Shown here: piece by piece, positions 42,711 to 53,040 of the stretch
Numbering within the stretch: position 1 is the stretch's first letter
Layout of the letters: the number at the start of each line of letters is the position of its first letter
Assembly (NCBI GenBank): GCA_946122785.1
Contig: CAMGYJ010000003.1
Span: 25,189,811 to 25,253,810, forward strand
DNA from: Linum tenue
Lineage: Eukaryota; Streptophyta; Magnoliopsida; Malpighiales; Linaceae
Direction of reading: 5' to 3'
Length of the DNA stretch: 64,000 nucleotides
Program-made: the position numbers and the translations under genes
The notes under the pieces: model-generated
The model's input: only the letters and a program-made list of their open reading frames with translations
What the model was told of the DNA's origin: nothing
Database searches by the model: none

Positions 42711-43903
42711 GGAATAGTACCGGAGGACCCAAAGGAAGCTTGGCGCTTGCGGCGGAAGGCAGCCCGGTGCGCCATAGTGGATGGAGTGTTGTATAAGAGG
42801 TCACATTCAGGCACCTATCTAAGATGCCTTACTGACGCCGAGGGACTAGAAGCGATCAAAGAGGTGCATCAAGGGACTTGTGGTATGCATGTGGGCGCCC
42901 GTAGCCTCAAGAAGATACTGCTCCGGCAAGGGTATTATTGGCCAACAATACGTGCGGACGTAGGGAAACATGTGGCAGCATGCCACCAATGCCAGATTCA
43001 CGCCAATGACATACACCTCTCGGCGGCACCTACGCAAGGGAACGTAGGCGCCTGGCCTTTCGCCCAGTGGGGTATGGACCTCTTGGGTCACTTTCCAAAT
43101 GCGACTGGACGGTTCAAATACTTGATTGTTGCGGTGGATTACTTCACCAAGTGGATAGAGGCAGAGTCGTTGGCGTCAATCACCAAGGCACAAGTGCGGA
43201 AGTTCACAAGGAAAAACATCTTTGCAAGGTTTAGACTCCCGGAATCCATCATCATGCCCATGGGAAGCAGTTTGATTGCAAAAAAATCATCGACTTTTGT
43301 GATGAGAATGGGGTGGTCCTGAGATTCTCTTCCGTAGCCTACCCACAAGCCAATGGACAAGCTGAGGCAGCTAACAAAAGTATATTGCGTGGTTTGCACA
43401 CAAGGCTGGCGGCGGCCAAGGGCAAGTGGGTGGAGAAACTAACAAGCGTTTTATGGGCACATAGGACCACATTCAAGGTAGCTACGGGCGAAACACCCTT
43501 CGCATTGACTTACGGAAGTGAAGCTGTTTTGCTAGTGGAGATGCGAGTCCCAACCTACAGGATGACCCGCCGAGACGAGTCGATGGATGCCCAGGAGCGA
43601 ATTGATGAGTTAGACCTACTGGATGAGCGTCGAGAAGCAGCCGCTCTATGCTTGGCGGCAATGAAGAGTCAGGTGGCGCTGTATTACAACAAAAAAATGC
43701 GTGCACACAACATTCCGGTGGGCACTCTTGTGTTAAAACGAGATTTCCGCCCCAAGGCCACAGAAGGGAAGTTGGCCCCAAAGTGGAAAGGATCATACCG
43801 CATTCAAGAATTCATTGGCCCAAATACGTTCAATTTAGAGCACCTGTCGGGCAAGAAAGCGAAGAGGACATGGAACGCTCAAAACTTACGACGTACGAAG
43901 TAG
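42711..43903 (+). pseudogene. Tat integrase
   Basis: HHCC zinc region HQGTCGMHVGARSLKK and ACHQCQIHANDIH, then the core WGMDLLGHFPNATGRFKYLI and TKWIEAESL. The second catalytic Asp, normally in a TDNG motif, is lost (IIMPMGSSLI). A frameshift at about 43318 leads to SSVAYPQANGQAEAANKSIL, WAHRTTFKVATGETPFALTY and the C-terminal WKGSYRIQEFIGPNTFNLEH. Confidence 0.88.
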
Positions 43904-43924
43904 GGGAGGCAAGTAATACAGGTA

Positions 43925-44550
43925 ATGATGAAGAGGTCGAAACTGGTACCTTGTGAGGCGCAGAGGTATAGGCGCCCACTTGCGAATAGAAGCACAAGTC
44001 AAGTTATGTCCGTGAAGGGCTTATTGTGGTTAAAAGCGCCCTTATGCGCCGTAGGTTTAAATCGCCCTTTATGTGCCCTTTATTTTGTAAAGCGCCCCAC
44101 TTGCGCCCGCTCTATGTAAAGCGCCCTAATTTTGCGCCCATACTTTTCACAATCGGATTAATTATCTATGAAATTTGGTATAAAGGAAGTGTGAACCTAG
44201 CGCCCACCCCATTGCACCCAGCATAGCGCCCACCTTATTGCGCCCATTACTTAAGAAAACTTGCACTTGGTTGGTACCGCAGGCAAATGAGGTGCCCATC
44301 ACCTTATGCCCAACGTGGTGCCCACAATTTAGTGTCTTAAGTTAACGGTGAAAGGTTTCAAATAAAGCAAAGGTAGGAAAGTGACAAGCATGGTTTGGTC
44401 AAAACATAAGGCAAAGGAATTGTTTATTAGGCGCCTCAATAGTACATAATTCAAAAGCAAGGCAGAGTAGGGAAACTTAGTAGGCGCCTAAAACTACTCA
44501 ATTGTACATAGACCAAACAAACTGTAAATTATGAAATGTACATGTGTTAG
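43925..44550 (+). other. Non-coding segment after pol with GCGCC-type repeats
   Basis: Short irregular repeats of the kind AAAGCGCCC, TTGCGCCC and AGCGCCCAC at 44030-44330. No frame. Confidence 0.6.
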
Positions 44551-44553
44551 GCA

Positions 44554-47269
44554 CTACTTAGCTGACCCACTCTCGGGGTCAGAAGCAGAACCGTCATCGC
44601 CATCAGGCGCCTCGTCCACCACAGGGCGCCCACTCTCCATGTAGGATATGACGAACTCCACCATGGACTGGACGTCCCAATTGATGTCGGAATGCTCAGA
44701 CGCTAGCTTCTTTCGCAAAATCATGATACTGTTTAAGACAGCGTCAGCCTTGGGCGCCTGACCAGCACTGAACGTCGCGAAGTCCGAGGAATGCGCCTCG
44801 AGCACCTCCTTTTCCGTCTCGAGCGCCTGCTTCTCTTCCCAAAGCGCCTGGATCTCCGCCAAGTGTTTTTTATTCTCTCTGCCCAGGTTCTTATTATCTT
44901 TCTTCAGGGCGCCCTTCTCCTGTTTAAGGAGATCGATCTCGCTCCTATAGGCGCCCGACTCATTCTCTAAGTCAAGCTTCTCCTTCTCCAGCCTAACCTA
45001 TGTCTCCTGATGTGCCCTCTTCTCATCTTCGATTTGCGCCTCATATTCCTCGCGCAACCGCTTCTTCTCCTCGTCAATCGTTTGTTGCATGAGTGATGCG
45101 CTCTTCGCGGCCTGAAATTGTGCATCTTAGCACATTTTGACAAGCTCCTCCTGCCGTCTCTGGGCCGTTGCGAGGTTGTCTTGTGTCACGCTGAGTGAGG
45201 TGGTAGCCTCATTGGTCGCGGCCAGCAGTGCTTCCCGCTCCATTATCCCTTTTTTGGCCACTAGCATCATCTGCAAAAGTGGTAGAACAAATTGAAACGG
45301 TCATGCGTTTGGTGGCATCTAAACAAAGTTGGATAATTGAAAAACATCAGGCAAAATACTTACATGCGCGTTTATCCGAGCCACCTCACCCCAAGGATCA
45401 TCACCATCCAAGTCCAGGGGCGACCGGAGCACGTCACCTGCAGATAGAACCATGTGGAGGGCGGCTCCTCGTTCCAGCGCAGATCTGTCGGAGCACACCA
45501 CACTCATTTTGTGCTTCGGAGGTTGAAGCCACTTCTCTAAACCCTCCGATAGCTCTACGTCATCAACTAGACGTGGGCGCTTACCCGGCTCGCCTTGGGC
45601 GCCTTCCATCTTCCTCTTCTGCCTGGTGGCCAGAGGCTCGTCATCTTCGGGAAAATCTGACCCTGCCAACAGATCCACAACGGGCGCCTGAACTTCTGTG
45701 GGCTCGGGGGAATGGGGCGCATCCCATGTCTCCAATAAATCGCCTAAGGACTCCGGCGCCGAAGGACTGGGAACCTTGTTAGGCTTAATCCTTTTTGGGG
45801 ATTTCGCCTTCCAGCGTGTGCGCCCCTTGCATTTACCAATCGCGGGTGCGGGCGCCTCTGTTTCTGCCCTGGCAGTGCTGGCCTTGTTGGAGCTTCACCC
45901 TTTAATGAAGTTGTTTTGGCCGATCCGCCGGATTTTTTGCCACCCTTCTTCGAGTGGGGCGCCTGCTTGGCCACTAACCCGAGCTTCGCGAACTACATCT
46001 TCATGAGGGTGGTGACGGAAGTGAAATCCACGTCTGCACAAACACACATTAGTAAAGCTTGTCAGTAAACATATAGAAGGGAAATCATAACATAAATAGT
46101 TGCATCGCCATTAGGCGCCCACCGTCACGATAGTAATCATGTAAGACATGCGCCCTGGCCGCTATGGAGCGCAGATTAACGGGATACAAGGAAAGAAGCC
46201 GGGCGCTTTTAATTTCCTCGGCTGTAGACAGGGTCACGTCAACATTGAACGCCTCGTGATCGCCCATCACCCAATCTCTTGTGAACGAGGCGCCACTCTC
46301 GTAGAAGGAATCCTTATGCGCCTTAATGAAGAAAAACCCTATAAACCACTCTCGCCCTAGCTTGGGACACTCTAATAGAAAATGGGCGGGGATGTCTAGG
46401 CGCCTCTGCAATGATAGGCAGTTATCACTATAGACCATGTTGAAAAAGTAGTGAAAAAGTTTAAACGTGGGCTCGGCGTTATGCTGGCGACACTTCAATT
46501 TAAAAAGGATGTGGATGAGAAAAACGGAGGGTGACAGGCGCCCAATCGAACATTGGCATGTGGTCAGTATGCCTTCGAGGATCGAGTCGAGGGGAAATCG
46601 GAGCCCAAAACAAATGTACTCTCGGTAGATACCAAGCCAGCAGGGTCCGACCACTCCAACTCTGGCAAATACGAGGTGCAGGCGCAAAGGACCATGATCG
46701 CGGAAGTTGTAGTGACACGATAAAGTTTTCTAGCTCGCGTGCTTTCATAGTTGAAACGTGCAGCGGACCCGCTGCAACAACATTCATATTGCACGTCTCA
46801 ACAGGCGCCTGCCCTGATGGCCAGGTGTTCACCCATCTCCTTAATTTGGCGGATCCATCCTCCGAGGTGCCTGAATTAGATGACATAGGGGACATCACCA
46901 ATCTAGACGAGTGCGGGGATTCAGGCGCGACGCCTATAAGGTTCAATGCAAATGGGGTAATGTCAATGCTAAGCCCTACAGAACTATGGGCGCCTATGGT
47001 TAAAAAAAAGGGGGTGTCGCCGCCGCATCAGTCGTCATGCCCGCGGATGACATGTGAGGGTTGGAGGGCGCCGATGCCGTCTCAGTCGTTTCTCCCGCAG
47101 AGGGCGCTTGGGAGCTGGGTGGCGCCGATGCCGAGGATGCCGTGTCGTTCTTAGCGGGCGCCTGATTCTTGGCACGAGGCGTCCACCCGCCTGAATCACG
47201 AAGCGGATCGGGTGAAAAGTGTTTTTCCAACTCCTGTATGATGTCAAGCACTGAGCTTTTCTCCTTCAT
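44554..47269 (-). pseudogene. Antisense ORF of the Tat element (Transposase_28-like and coiled coil)
   Basis: Frame pieces on the strand opposite gag-pol, downstream of pol. From 47269: MKEKSSVLDIIQELEKHFSP, a Thr/Ala/Pro-rich part, then a domain at 46085-46687 with FPLDSILEGILTTCQCSIGR, LKCRQHNAEPTFKLFHYFFN and FFFIKAHKDSFYESG. This resembles the putative plant gypsy-type transposon domain (Transposase_28). A GT-AG intron probably ends at 46035 (TTTGTGCAG). Basic and acidic linkers follow at 45319-45974, then a long Glu/Lys/Leu coiled coil (45200 down to 44554), ending ESGSAK. Tat elements are known to carry such antisense frames; the function is unknown. Frameshifts at about 46690 and stops near 45000 and 45125 break it. 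Confidence 0.65.
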
Positions 47270-47584
47270 CGCGTCAGAGGAGGTGGCGCAGAGCCGGATT
47301 TGTGAGACATCGGTGGTGTTAAGGGCAGGGAGAATGAGCGCACTGACAGCTCGAGTTTGAGAGAGAAGGATTTTGGGAAAGTGAGGAAGGAGGGGGACGA
47401 GTGGAGATATTTATATTAGAAGGAGCCCAACGGGCAAATACGAGGATGCGCGCCCGACCCTCAAATTTCATCCTCACCGTTCGTTTGAAATTTGAATTTC
47501 AAATTTCGAAAGAAAAATTCGAAATCAGAAATTCAAATTTTAAGACGCACGGAGAGGGGGGCAGGTATAGGGGGGCGCCCATTT

Positions 47585-47985
47585 CCCCACCAAAGATGAG
47601 TGCTTAGGCGCCTAGAATTAGTGCAAGGTGTTTTGTTGGGCGCCTTCAGATTACAAACTCAGGAACACAGGGGAGTAAAAGACATGGGCGCCTGTATTGA
47701 GGTTGGGGCGCACATAAGGAGACAAGAGCGTAAGAAGGATTGTTGCATGGTAGGTAGAAGAGTCGTCACAGAAACACGTCCATGTCCCCGCGAAAGACGA
47801 GTACTTAGGCGCCTAGAATTACTGCAAGACGTTTTGTTAGGCGCCTTCAAATAGCAAACACTAGGACACAGGAGAGTGAATACATAGGCGCCTGTATTGA
47901 GACGCACACTGGAGGCAAGAGCGTGAGAGGGATTGTTGCATGGTAGGTAGAAGGGTTGTCACAGAAACTGTCATCCTTAAAATTT
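47585..47985 (+). repeat. Two ~200-bp tandem repeats before the 3' LTR
   Basis: TTAGGCGCCTAGAATTA...GATTGTTGCATGGTAGGTAG occurs twice with a 201-bp period (marker TAGGCGCCTAG at 47605 and 47806). Such arrays between the ORFs and the 3' LTR are known from Retand-type Tat elements. Confidence 0.85.
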
Positions 47986-48017
47986 TGCATAGTTAGGCGC
48001 TCATCGCCAATTATGAA

Positions 48018-48035
48018 CGCTAACTGGGGGATAAT
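48018..48035 (+). other. Polypurine tract of the Tat element
   Basis: AACTGGGGGATAAT lies directly before the TGTTGGGG start of the 3' LTR. Confidence 0.8.
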
Positions 48036-48460
48036 TGTTGGGGTAGCATTAACCGAACCCAGGGAGACATGAAAATGGTTAAGGCCCAAGCCCACGGGTA
48101 GGAGTGATGAGGCAGGCCCAAGCTAGTGAGTTGGGGCCACACTCGGGAGAGTAGGCGCATAACGACAAAAGGGAGGTGAGGACAACGCGGTACGGAGTGG
48201 GAAAGTGGAGATGGAGACACCTGGCGATCGTGATCCCTGATGGGCGCCTAGTTTGGAATGCCCTGAAGATACCACGTATAAGCGCCCGACCAAGCATTAA
48301 ATAAAGTGATGACGTGGTGCTGAATGTTAGGAGGACGGTTGGGACTTCAACAAGTATAAATAGTGCTCGGTAGGTGGCATTTACGCAGGTTGGCTTCTCT
48401 CACTAAAATCTTTCCGGCGCCTCAGCGGTGGATAGTTCTCACAAGTTTCGAATAGGCGAG
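48036..48460 (+). repeat. 3' LTR of the Tat element, internally deleted
   Basis: Matches the 5' LTR from TGTTGGGGTAGC. It lacks about 120 bp between AAAATCTTTC and CGGCGCCTC, and a short piece near 48290 (TGTTGTACCGTAG in the 5' LTR). The end lies between AATAGGCG (48458) and CTCAAACA (48483). Confidence 0.85.
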
Positions 48461-48724
48461 ACTGGTAGGTTGAGGCTCAAACAATTTTTTTTCAAATTCG
48501 ATGTAAAATGAATGAGATATCGTCTTTTAAAATATGGTAGGAGATGGTGTTGTCGGTCTTATCATAGTGGCAAGATCATGGTATGACAGTAGTGAGATGA
48601 AATTATGAAGTCTTACCTTAGTGGCATTTGTTTAAGTAAAAAAATGGTATGATAATCTTAAGTTTCATATTTGAACCATGGTCACTTCAAACAAAGTGAA
48701 GGTTTAAAATCAATCAGACAAATA
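48461..48724. other. AT-rich spacer between Tat and LINE
   Basis: No gene or known repeat recognised. Confidence 0.5.
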
Positions 48725-49030
48725 ATTTTTTTCTCTCGGTCAGCGAGAGTTGCGGAGCGTCGGAACCTAGGGTTTCTCTAGGTTTTCCGAGGTGAGCGTG
48801 ACGTTTGATTTCTAGTTGAGTAAAGGTTTACTTCTTCCAAACAGAAGCGAGATATGTTGGCGGAGTTGGAGTTCAATTGCGTTGCTGATTACAACTATAT
48901 AAAGAAGACCTGGTGGAGCGTATTGGAGCAAAAAATACAAGTGTTAAGAATACCAAACCCTAAGACGTTGGTTTAAGTCTTCTGTTAACCTTCTGATTTT
49001 GCTACTTGAGTGCCAAGAAAATCGAAGGAG

Positions 49031-50548
49031 ATGATGAAACCTGTTGGAGACGGAGAAGAGGGATCCAACTTGGAACCTATGGAGTTACGCAGCACGACTG
49101 AGAGTCTGGAACGGGACTTGGACAAAATCACCTTGGATGATGAAGATGATACGCCTCTGGATGTAGAAGATGGTGATGTAGATCTTGTCCGGATGGAAGC
49201 CGTAAGACAATTGGGGCTGATTGGTCGATTGCTTTCTGAAAAGCAACCAAACATCAAGTCAATGAAAATAGCCTTGGTAAAGGCGTGGAATCTGAAAAAA
49301 GGTTTTCAGATCACTGACCTGGGAGATATGTTATTTGCTTTCCAGTTCTTTGATCTTGATGATAGAAACAAAGTCTGTCCCCGAGATCCCTGGCATTACG
49401 AGAACAACGTTATGGTTTTCATGTCTAGTTTGCTCATAAAGAAACCTACTCCTCAGGAACTACACATGATTGACATTTGGATCCAGATTAAAGAGTTCCC
49501 TGCGGAACTAAGAACTCAAAACATGGCGGAGAAGATAGCAAATCGATTCGGATCTTTGGTTTGGTTCGATGACAGTTCTGGAACTATGTGGGATACTTAT
49601 ATGCGTATGCGAGTAAGTATATCCATCAATAACCCTCTAAAGAAAAAAATAAAGCTGAATATTGGAGGAAGGTTGGTGGATTACCTGGTGAAATACGAGA
49701 AATTACCAATGTTTTGCTACTCCTGTGGGCGCATTGGACACCCAAAGTTGAGGTGCCCTAAACTTTCTAGCTTGGTGCCTGATCCTTTTGGTATGGACCT
49801 CAGAACCAGCCCCCCTGGACCTCGTAACTGGTTGTCCCATACTTCAAAGAAGGAGGATGCTGAGCTGTGGGCATCCCTGTGCAAAAAATTTGACATGGAG
49901 AGTGTTAGCTCTAATTCATGTGGCGATAGAGCACCCTCTGAAGAATTGGCAGAACCTGAACCTCCCAAAAGTTTGCAGGAGATGCCAATTCTTCAAGGAA
50001 AAGACATTCAAAAGAAACAGGAGGCTACAAAAGAAGGTGGAAAGCAGAAAGAACATGATCTCCCTACAGGGAAGGTAAATGGAGATGGTCTGAAGGACCC
50101 CCTACAAATGACAGAGCAAAAGCAGGCAACCATGGAAGCTGGTTTGCAGCTCCAGAACCAAAGAAAAGGGGGAGAGACCATTAATCCCTCCTTGGGTAAG
50201 ATGGGGATTGGACTGGGCACTAACAACATATGGCCAAACAAGAAGAACACCAGTAAAGTGTGTAAGAGGCAAGAGCAATCTATTCCACGACACAAAACTA
50301 AGATCCAGGTCACTCCTCAAAAGAGGATGGAAAAAGACTGCAACGAGGCGGAGATAAGAGAGGGGGAGATCCAAAACCAAAACAAGAAAGCCAGAATACT
50401 CAACTTTGAAGAGGGTGAGACCCTGATTCCTTCTGAACCAAAAATGAACATGGATGGCGAAGAGGCGGACCCTGCTCAGCCCAATGAGCATTATAAGTTA
50501 CAACTGTTGTGGGCTGGGGAAAACCACGACAGTTGCTCGAGTAGCTGA
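49031..50548 (+). CDS. LINE ORF1 protein (DUF4283, zinc knuckle)
   Basis: 505 codons from the ATG at 49031 to TGA. A DUF4283 domain occupies residues about 55-210 (RLLSEKQPNIKSMKIALVKA, FQFFDLDDRNKV, RDPWHYENNVMVF). A CCHC zinc knuckle CYSCGRIGHPKLRC follows near residue 229, then a long charged, Lys/Glu-rich tail. ORF1 proteins bind LINE RNA. The frame is fully open, in contrast with ORF2. Its last codons run just into the start of the endonuclease region. Confidence 0.88.
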   Translation: MMKPVGDGEEGSNLEPMELRSTTESLERDLDKITLDDEDDTPLDVEDGDVDLVRMEAVRQLGLIGRLLSEKQPNIKSMKIALVKAWNLKKGFQITDLGDMLFAFQFFDLDDRNKVCPRDPWHYENNVMVFMSSLLIKKPTPQELHMIDIWIQIKEFPAELRTQNMAEKIANRFGSLVWFDDSSGTMWDTYMRMRVSISINNPLKKKIKLNIGGRLVDYLVKYEKLPMFCYSCGRIGHPKLRCPKLSSLVPDPFGMDLRTSPPGPRNWLSHTSKKEDAELWASLCKKFDMESVSSNSCGDRAPSEELAEPEPPKSLQEMPILQGKDIQKKQEATKEGGKQKEHDLPTGKVNGDGLKDPLQMTEQKQATMEAGLQLQNQRKGGETINPSLGKMGIGLGTNNIWPNKKNTSKVCKRQEQSIPRHKTKIQVTPQKRMEKDCNEAEIREGEIQNQNKKARILNFEEGETLIPSEPKMNMDGEEADPAQPNEHYKLQLLWAGENHDSCSSS

Positions 50549-52988
50549 ACTACTCAAAGATCAAGACCCCAGCGTAGTGTTTCTTATGGAAACAAAGAAG
50601 AAGAGCATGAATGGGAGGAGACAATAAAGAAACTGGGATGGTCTAAAGGTAGAGGCGTTGGTTCCCGAAATAGAGGAGGATGACTAATAATGATGTGGAA
50701 GGATGAGATGCAAGTCGATGTCAAGTCTGCTACACAGAATTATATCGATGTTGTGATCACTGAGGGCTCAGAAGAAAAGAAATGTAGATTGACTAGTATT
50801 TATGGTTGGCCAGAGCAAGAGAACAAATCCTAGGCTTGGGAAATGATACGGAGATTGCATGGCAGTCTAATCTTCCATGGATTCTGTGTGGGGACTTCAA
50901 CCAGGTCCTAAGCTGTGAAGAGAAGAATGGAAGGAACCCTCCTGATATACAAAATATGGAGGAATTCCAAGCCACATTAGATGAGTGTCATTTGGACGAC
51001 CTGGGGTACTATGGCAATATGTTTACGAGGGATAATGGAAAGATAGACGAAGATTTCCTAGAGCAACAGCTTGAGAGAGCTGTGGCTAATATGGAATGGA
51101 AGACTATGTTCTCAGAATCCCGTGTTATTCACTTGGATTGATGGGTCTCAAATCACATTCCCATCAAAGTAGAACTGAATTTACAAGAGGAACATATCAA
51201 GTGGGGGTGTCACTTCAAATTCGAGGCCTATTGGCAAAAGCATGAAGAATGTGGCTCTATTATTGAGACTGAATGGAAGAAGGACCTGACCTCCCTCTGG
51301 AGTACAGAATAAAGAACTGTGAGAAAGCACTGCTTGACTGGGGAAAGAGAACTTTTGGTAGCTTGAAAGCGAGGAAGAAGAGAATTGAGCGAGCATTGGC
51401 AAAGTTATCAAAAGCAAAAAAGAACAAGGCTGTTCTGATTCAACGATGAGCTTTGGAAAGGGAGCTGAATGAGGTGTTGGACCTGGAGGAAATGAGGTGG
51501 AAACAGAGGTCCAGATCAGACTGCGTGAAAGAAGGGGATAAAAACACGGTTTTCTTCCATCGTAAGGCATCAAACAGACGGAGAAGAAACACGATTAAGG
51601 AATTGCGAGATGAGAATGGCACGATGTTTAGGGGCCAGGAGGAAGTTATGGCTTATTTTACTGGGCACTTAACACATCTCTTTACAGCTGAACAAACGCC
51701 TAGGTCATTGCAAATCGACTTATGACAATTTTGGACGAGGTCATCACTGACACTCAAACTGCCTTTGTCCCAGGAAGGAATATCACAGATGACATAATGA
51801 TTGGATTCGAGTGCTTCCATGCTATGAAAAACATGAAGCAAGGGAAAAAGGGGTTTGTAGCAGCAAAGCTGTACATTGCAAAAGCTTACGATCGTGTGGA
51901 ATGGAATTTCCTAGAGGGGATAATGCTAAAGTTGGGCTTTCATGAAGACTGGTTTAGACTGATCATGAGTTGTGTAACCAGTGTTAGCTACGTAGCTTTG
52001 ATCAATGGCCACCAAAACCAGACTTTTAAACCTTCCAGGGGACTGAGGCAGGGGGTCCCATATCCCCTTACCTCTTCCTATTAGCGCTGAAGGTCTATCA
52101 GCATTGACAAAAAAAGCAGTGGAAGAAGGGAAAATTCAAGGTATAAAGGTGAGCAGTAATGGTCCCATGATCACCCATCTATTCTTTGCTGATGACAACA
52201 TATTATTTTTTGAAAATAATAAGGAGCAAGGAGAAGCACTCCGAGACTTACTCAGAACCTATGAACTAGCCTCGGGTCAGCAGGTAAGTTTAGCAAAACC
52301 TGAGCTTTCTTTTAGCACAAATGTGCTTGAAAGAGACAGATGGCTATGGGTGAAATTCTGGGCATGAGAAGGGTTATGTATCACGATAAGTATCTTGGCC
52401 TCCCTACAGTTATAGAACGAGCTAAGAAAGCTGTTTTTGCGCAGCTAATTGATCGAGTCAGAGACAAGATTAAAATGTGGAAGGGGAAACTTTATCCATG
52501 GCAGCTAAAGAAGTGCTCATCAAAGCAGTGGCACAGGCTCAGACCCTCTGTGCTATGTCAGTTTTCCATATACCTCAAGGAGTGATACAAGAGATCCAAA
52601 GAATGATCGCCAGTTTTTGGTAGGGCACAAATCGAGAAGAAAGAAGGATACATTGGATAAGTTGGAAAAGTTGAGTCGCCCTAAATATGAGGGTGGGATG
52701 GGATTCCGAGACTTACATGGTTTTAACATTGCATTACTGGGTAGGCAGCTTTGGAACCTATTGAAGAAACCTGATTCATTAGTGACAAAAGTTCTAAAGG
52801 CACGCTACTACCCTCATTGTGACGTTTTGGAAGCTGGTGTAGGAGGGAATCCAAGTTATATCCGGAGGAGTCTCATGAAGGCTCAACCCCTAGTGCGAGA
52901 AGGAACGAGATGGAGAGTGGGAAATGGAGAGATTATTCGCATCTGGTGGGATCGTTGGATTCCAGAAGCAGGAAATTTCAAAATCTAG
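50510..52988 (+). pseudogene. LINE ORF2: endonuclease and reverse transcriptase
   Basis: Endonuclease remnants: ELLKDQDPSVVFLMETKKK, RLTSIYGWPEQ and LPWILCGDFNQVLSCEEKNG. The reverse transcriptase has RQGVPYPL-type blocks (SRGLRQGVPY), DTQTAFVPGRNITDD and the catalytic THLFFADDNILFF. Between 51717 and 51722 the early RT motifs are missing (a deletion). The tail carries YLGLPTVIERAKK and EGGMGFRDLHGFNIALLGRQ. Many frameshifts. Confidence 0.85.
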
Positions 52989-53040
52989 TCTCAAGCAACA
53001 GGAGTGATTGGGGAACAGGAGTGGGCATTTTTGAGAAGGT

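Larger units (their letters stand above)
37081..48480 (+). mobile_element. Tat-lineage Ty3/gypsy retrotransposon
   Basis: Plus-strand element with 5' LTR at 37081, gag, protease, reverse transcriptase, RNase H, a second RNase H domain, integrase, a long 3' region with an antisense frame, a polypurine tract and a 3' LTR at 48036. The second RNase H after the gypsy-type one is diagnostic of the Tat lineage. A solo LTR of another gypsy family sits at the 5' LTR/gag border. Internal deletions and stops make it non-functional. The exact right end is uncertain (about 48460-48483). Confidence 0.88.
48725..53040 (+). mobile_element. L1-type LINE, 3'-truncated
   Basis: Plus-strand LINE with a 5' leader from about 48725, ORF1 and a damaged ORF2 (endonuclease, reverse transcriptase, C-terminal region). 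Similarity stops near 53040, in the region after the reverse transcriptase, with no 3' UTR or poly(A). The 3' end was therefore lost secondarily; normal LINE truncation removes the 5' end. Confidence 0.85.

Noticed and set aside
45228..45782. 184-codon plus-strand frame in the Tat 3' region
   Set aside because: It overlaps the antisense frame, which has better coding character; no family match on the plus strand.
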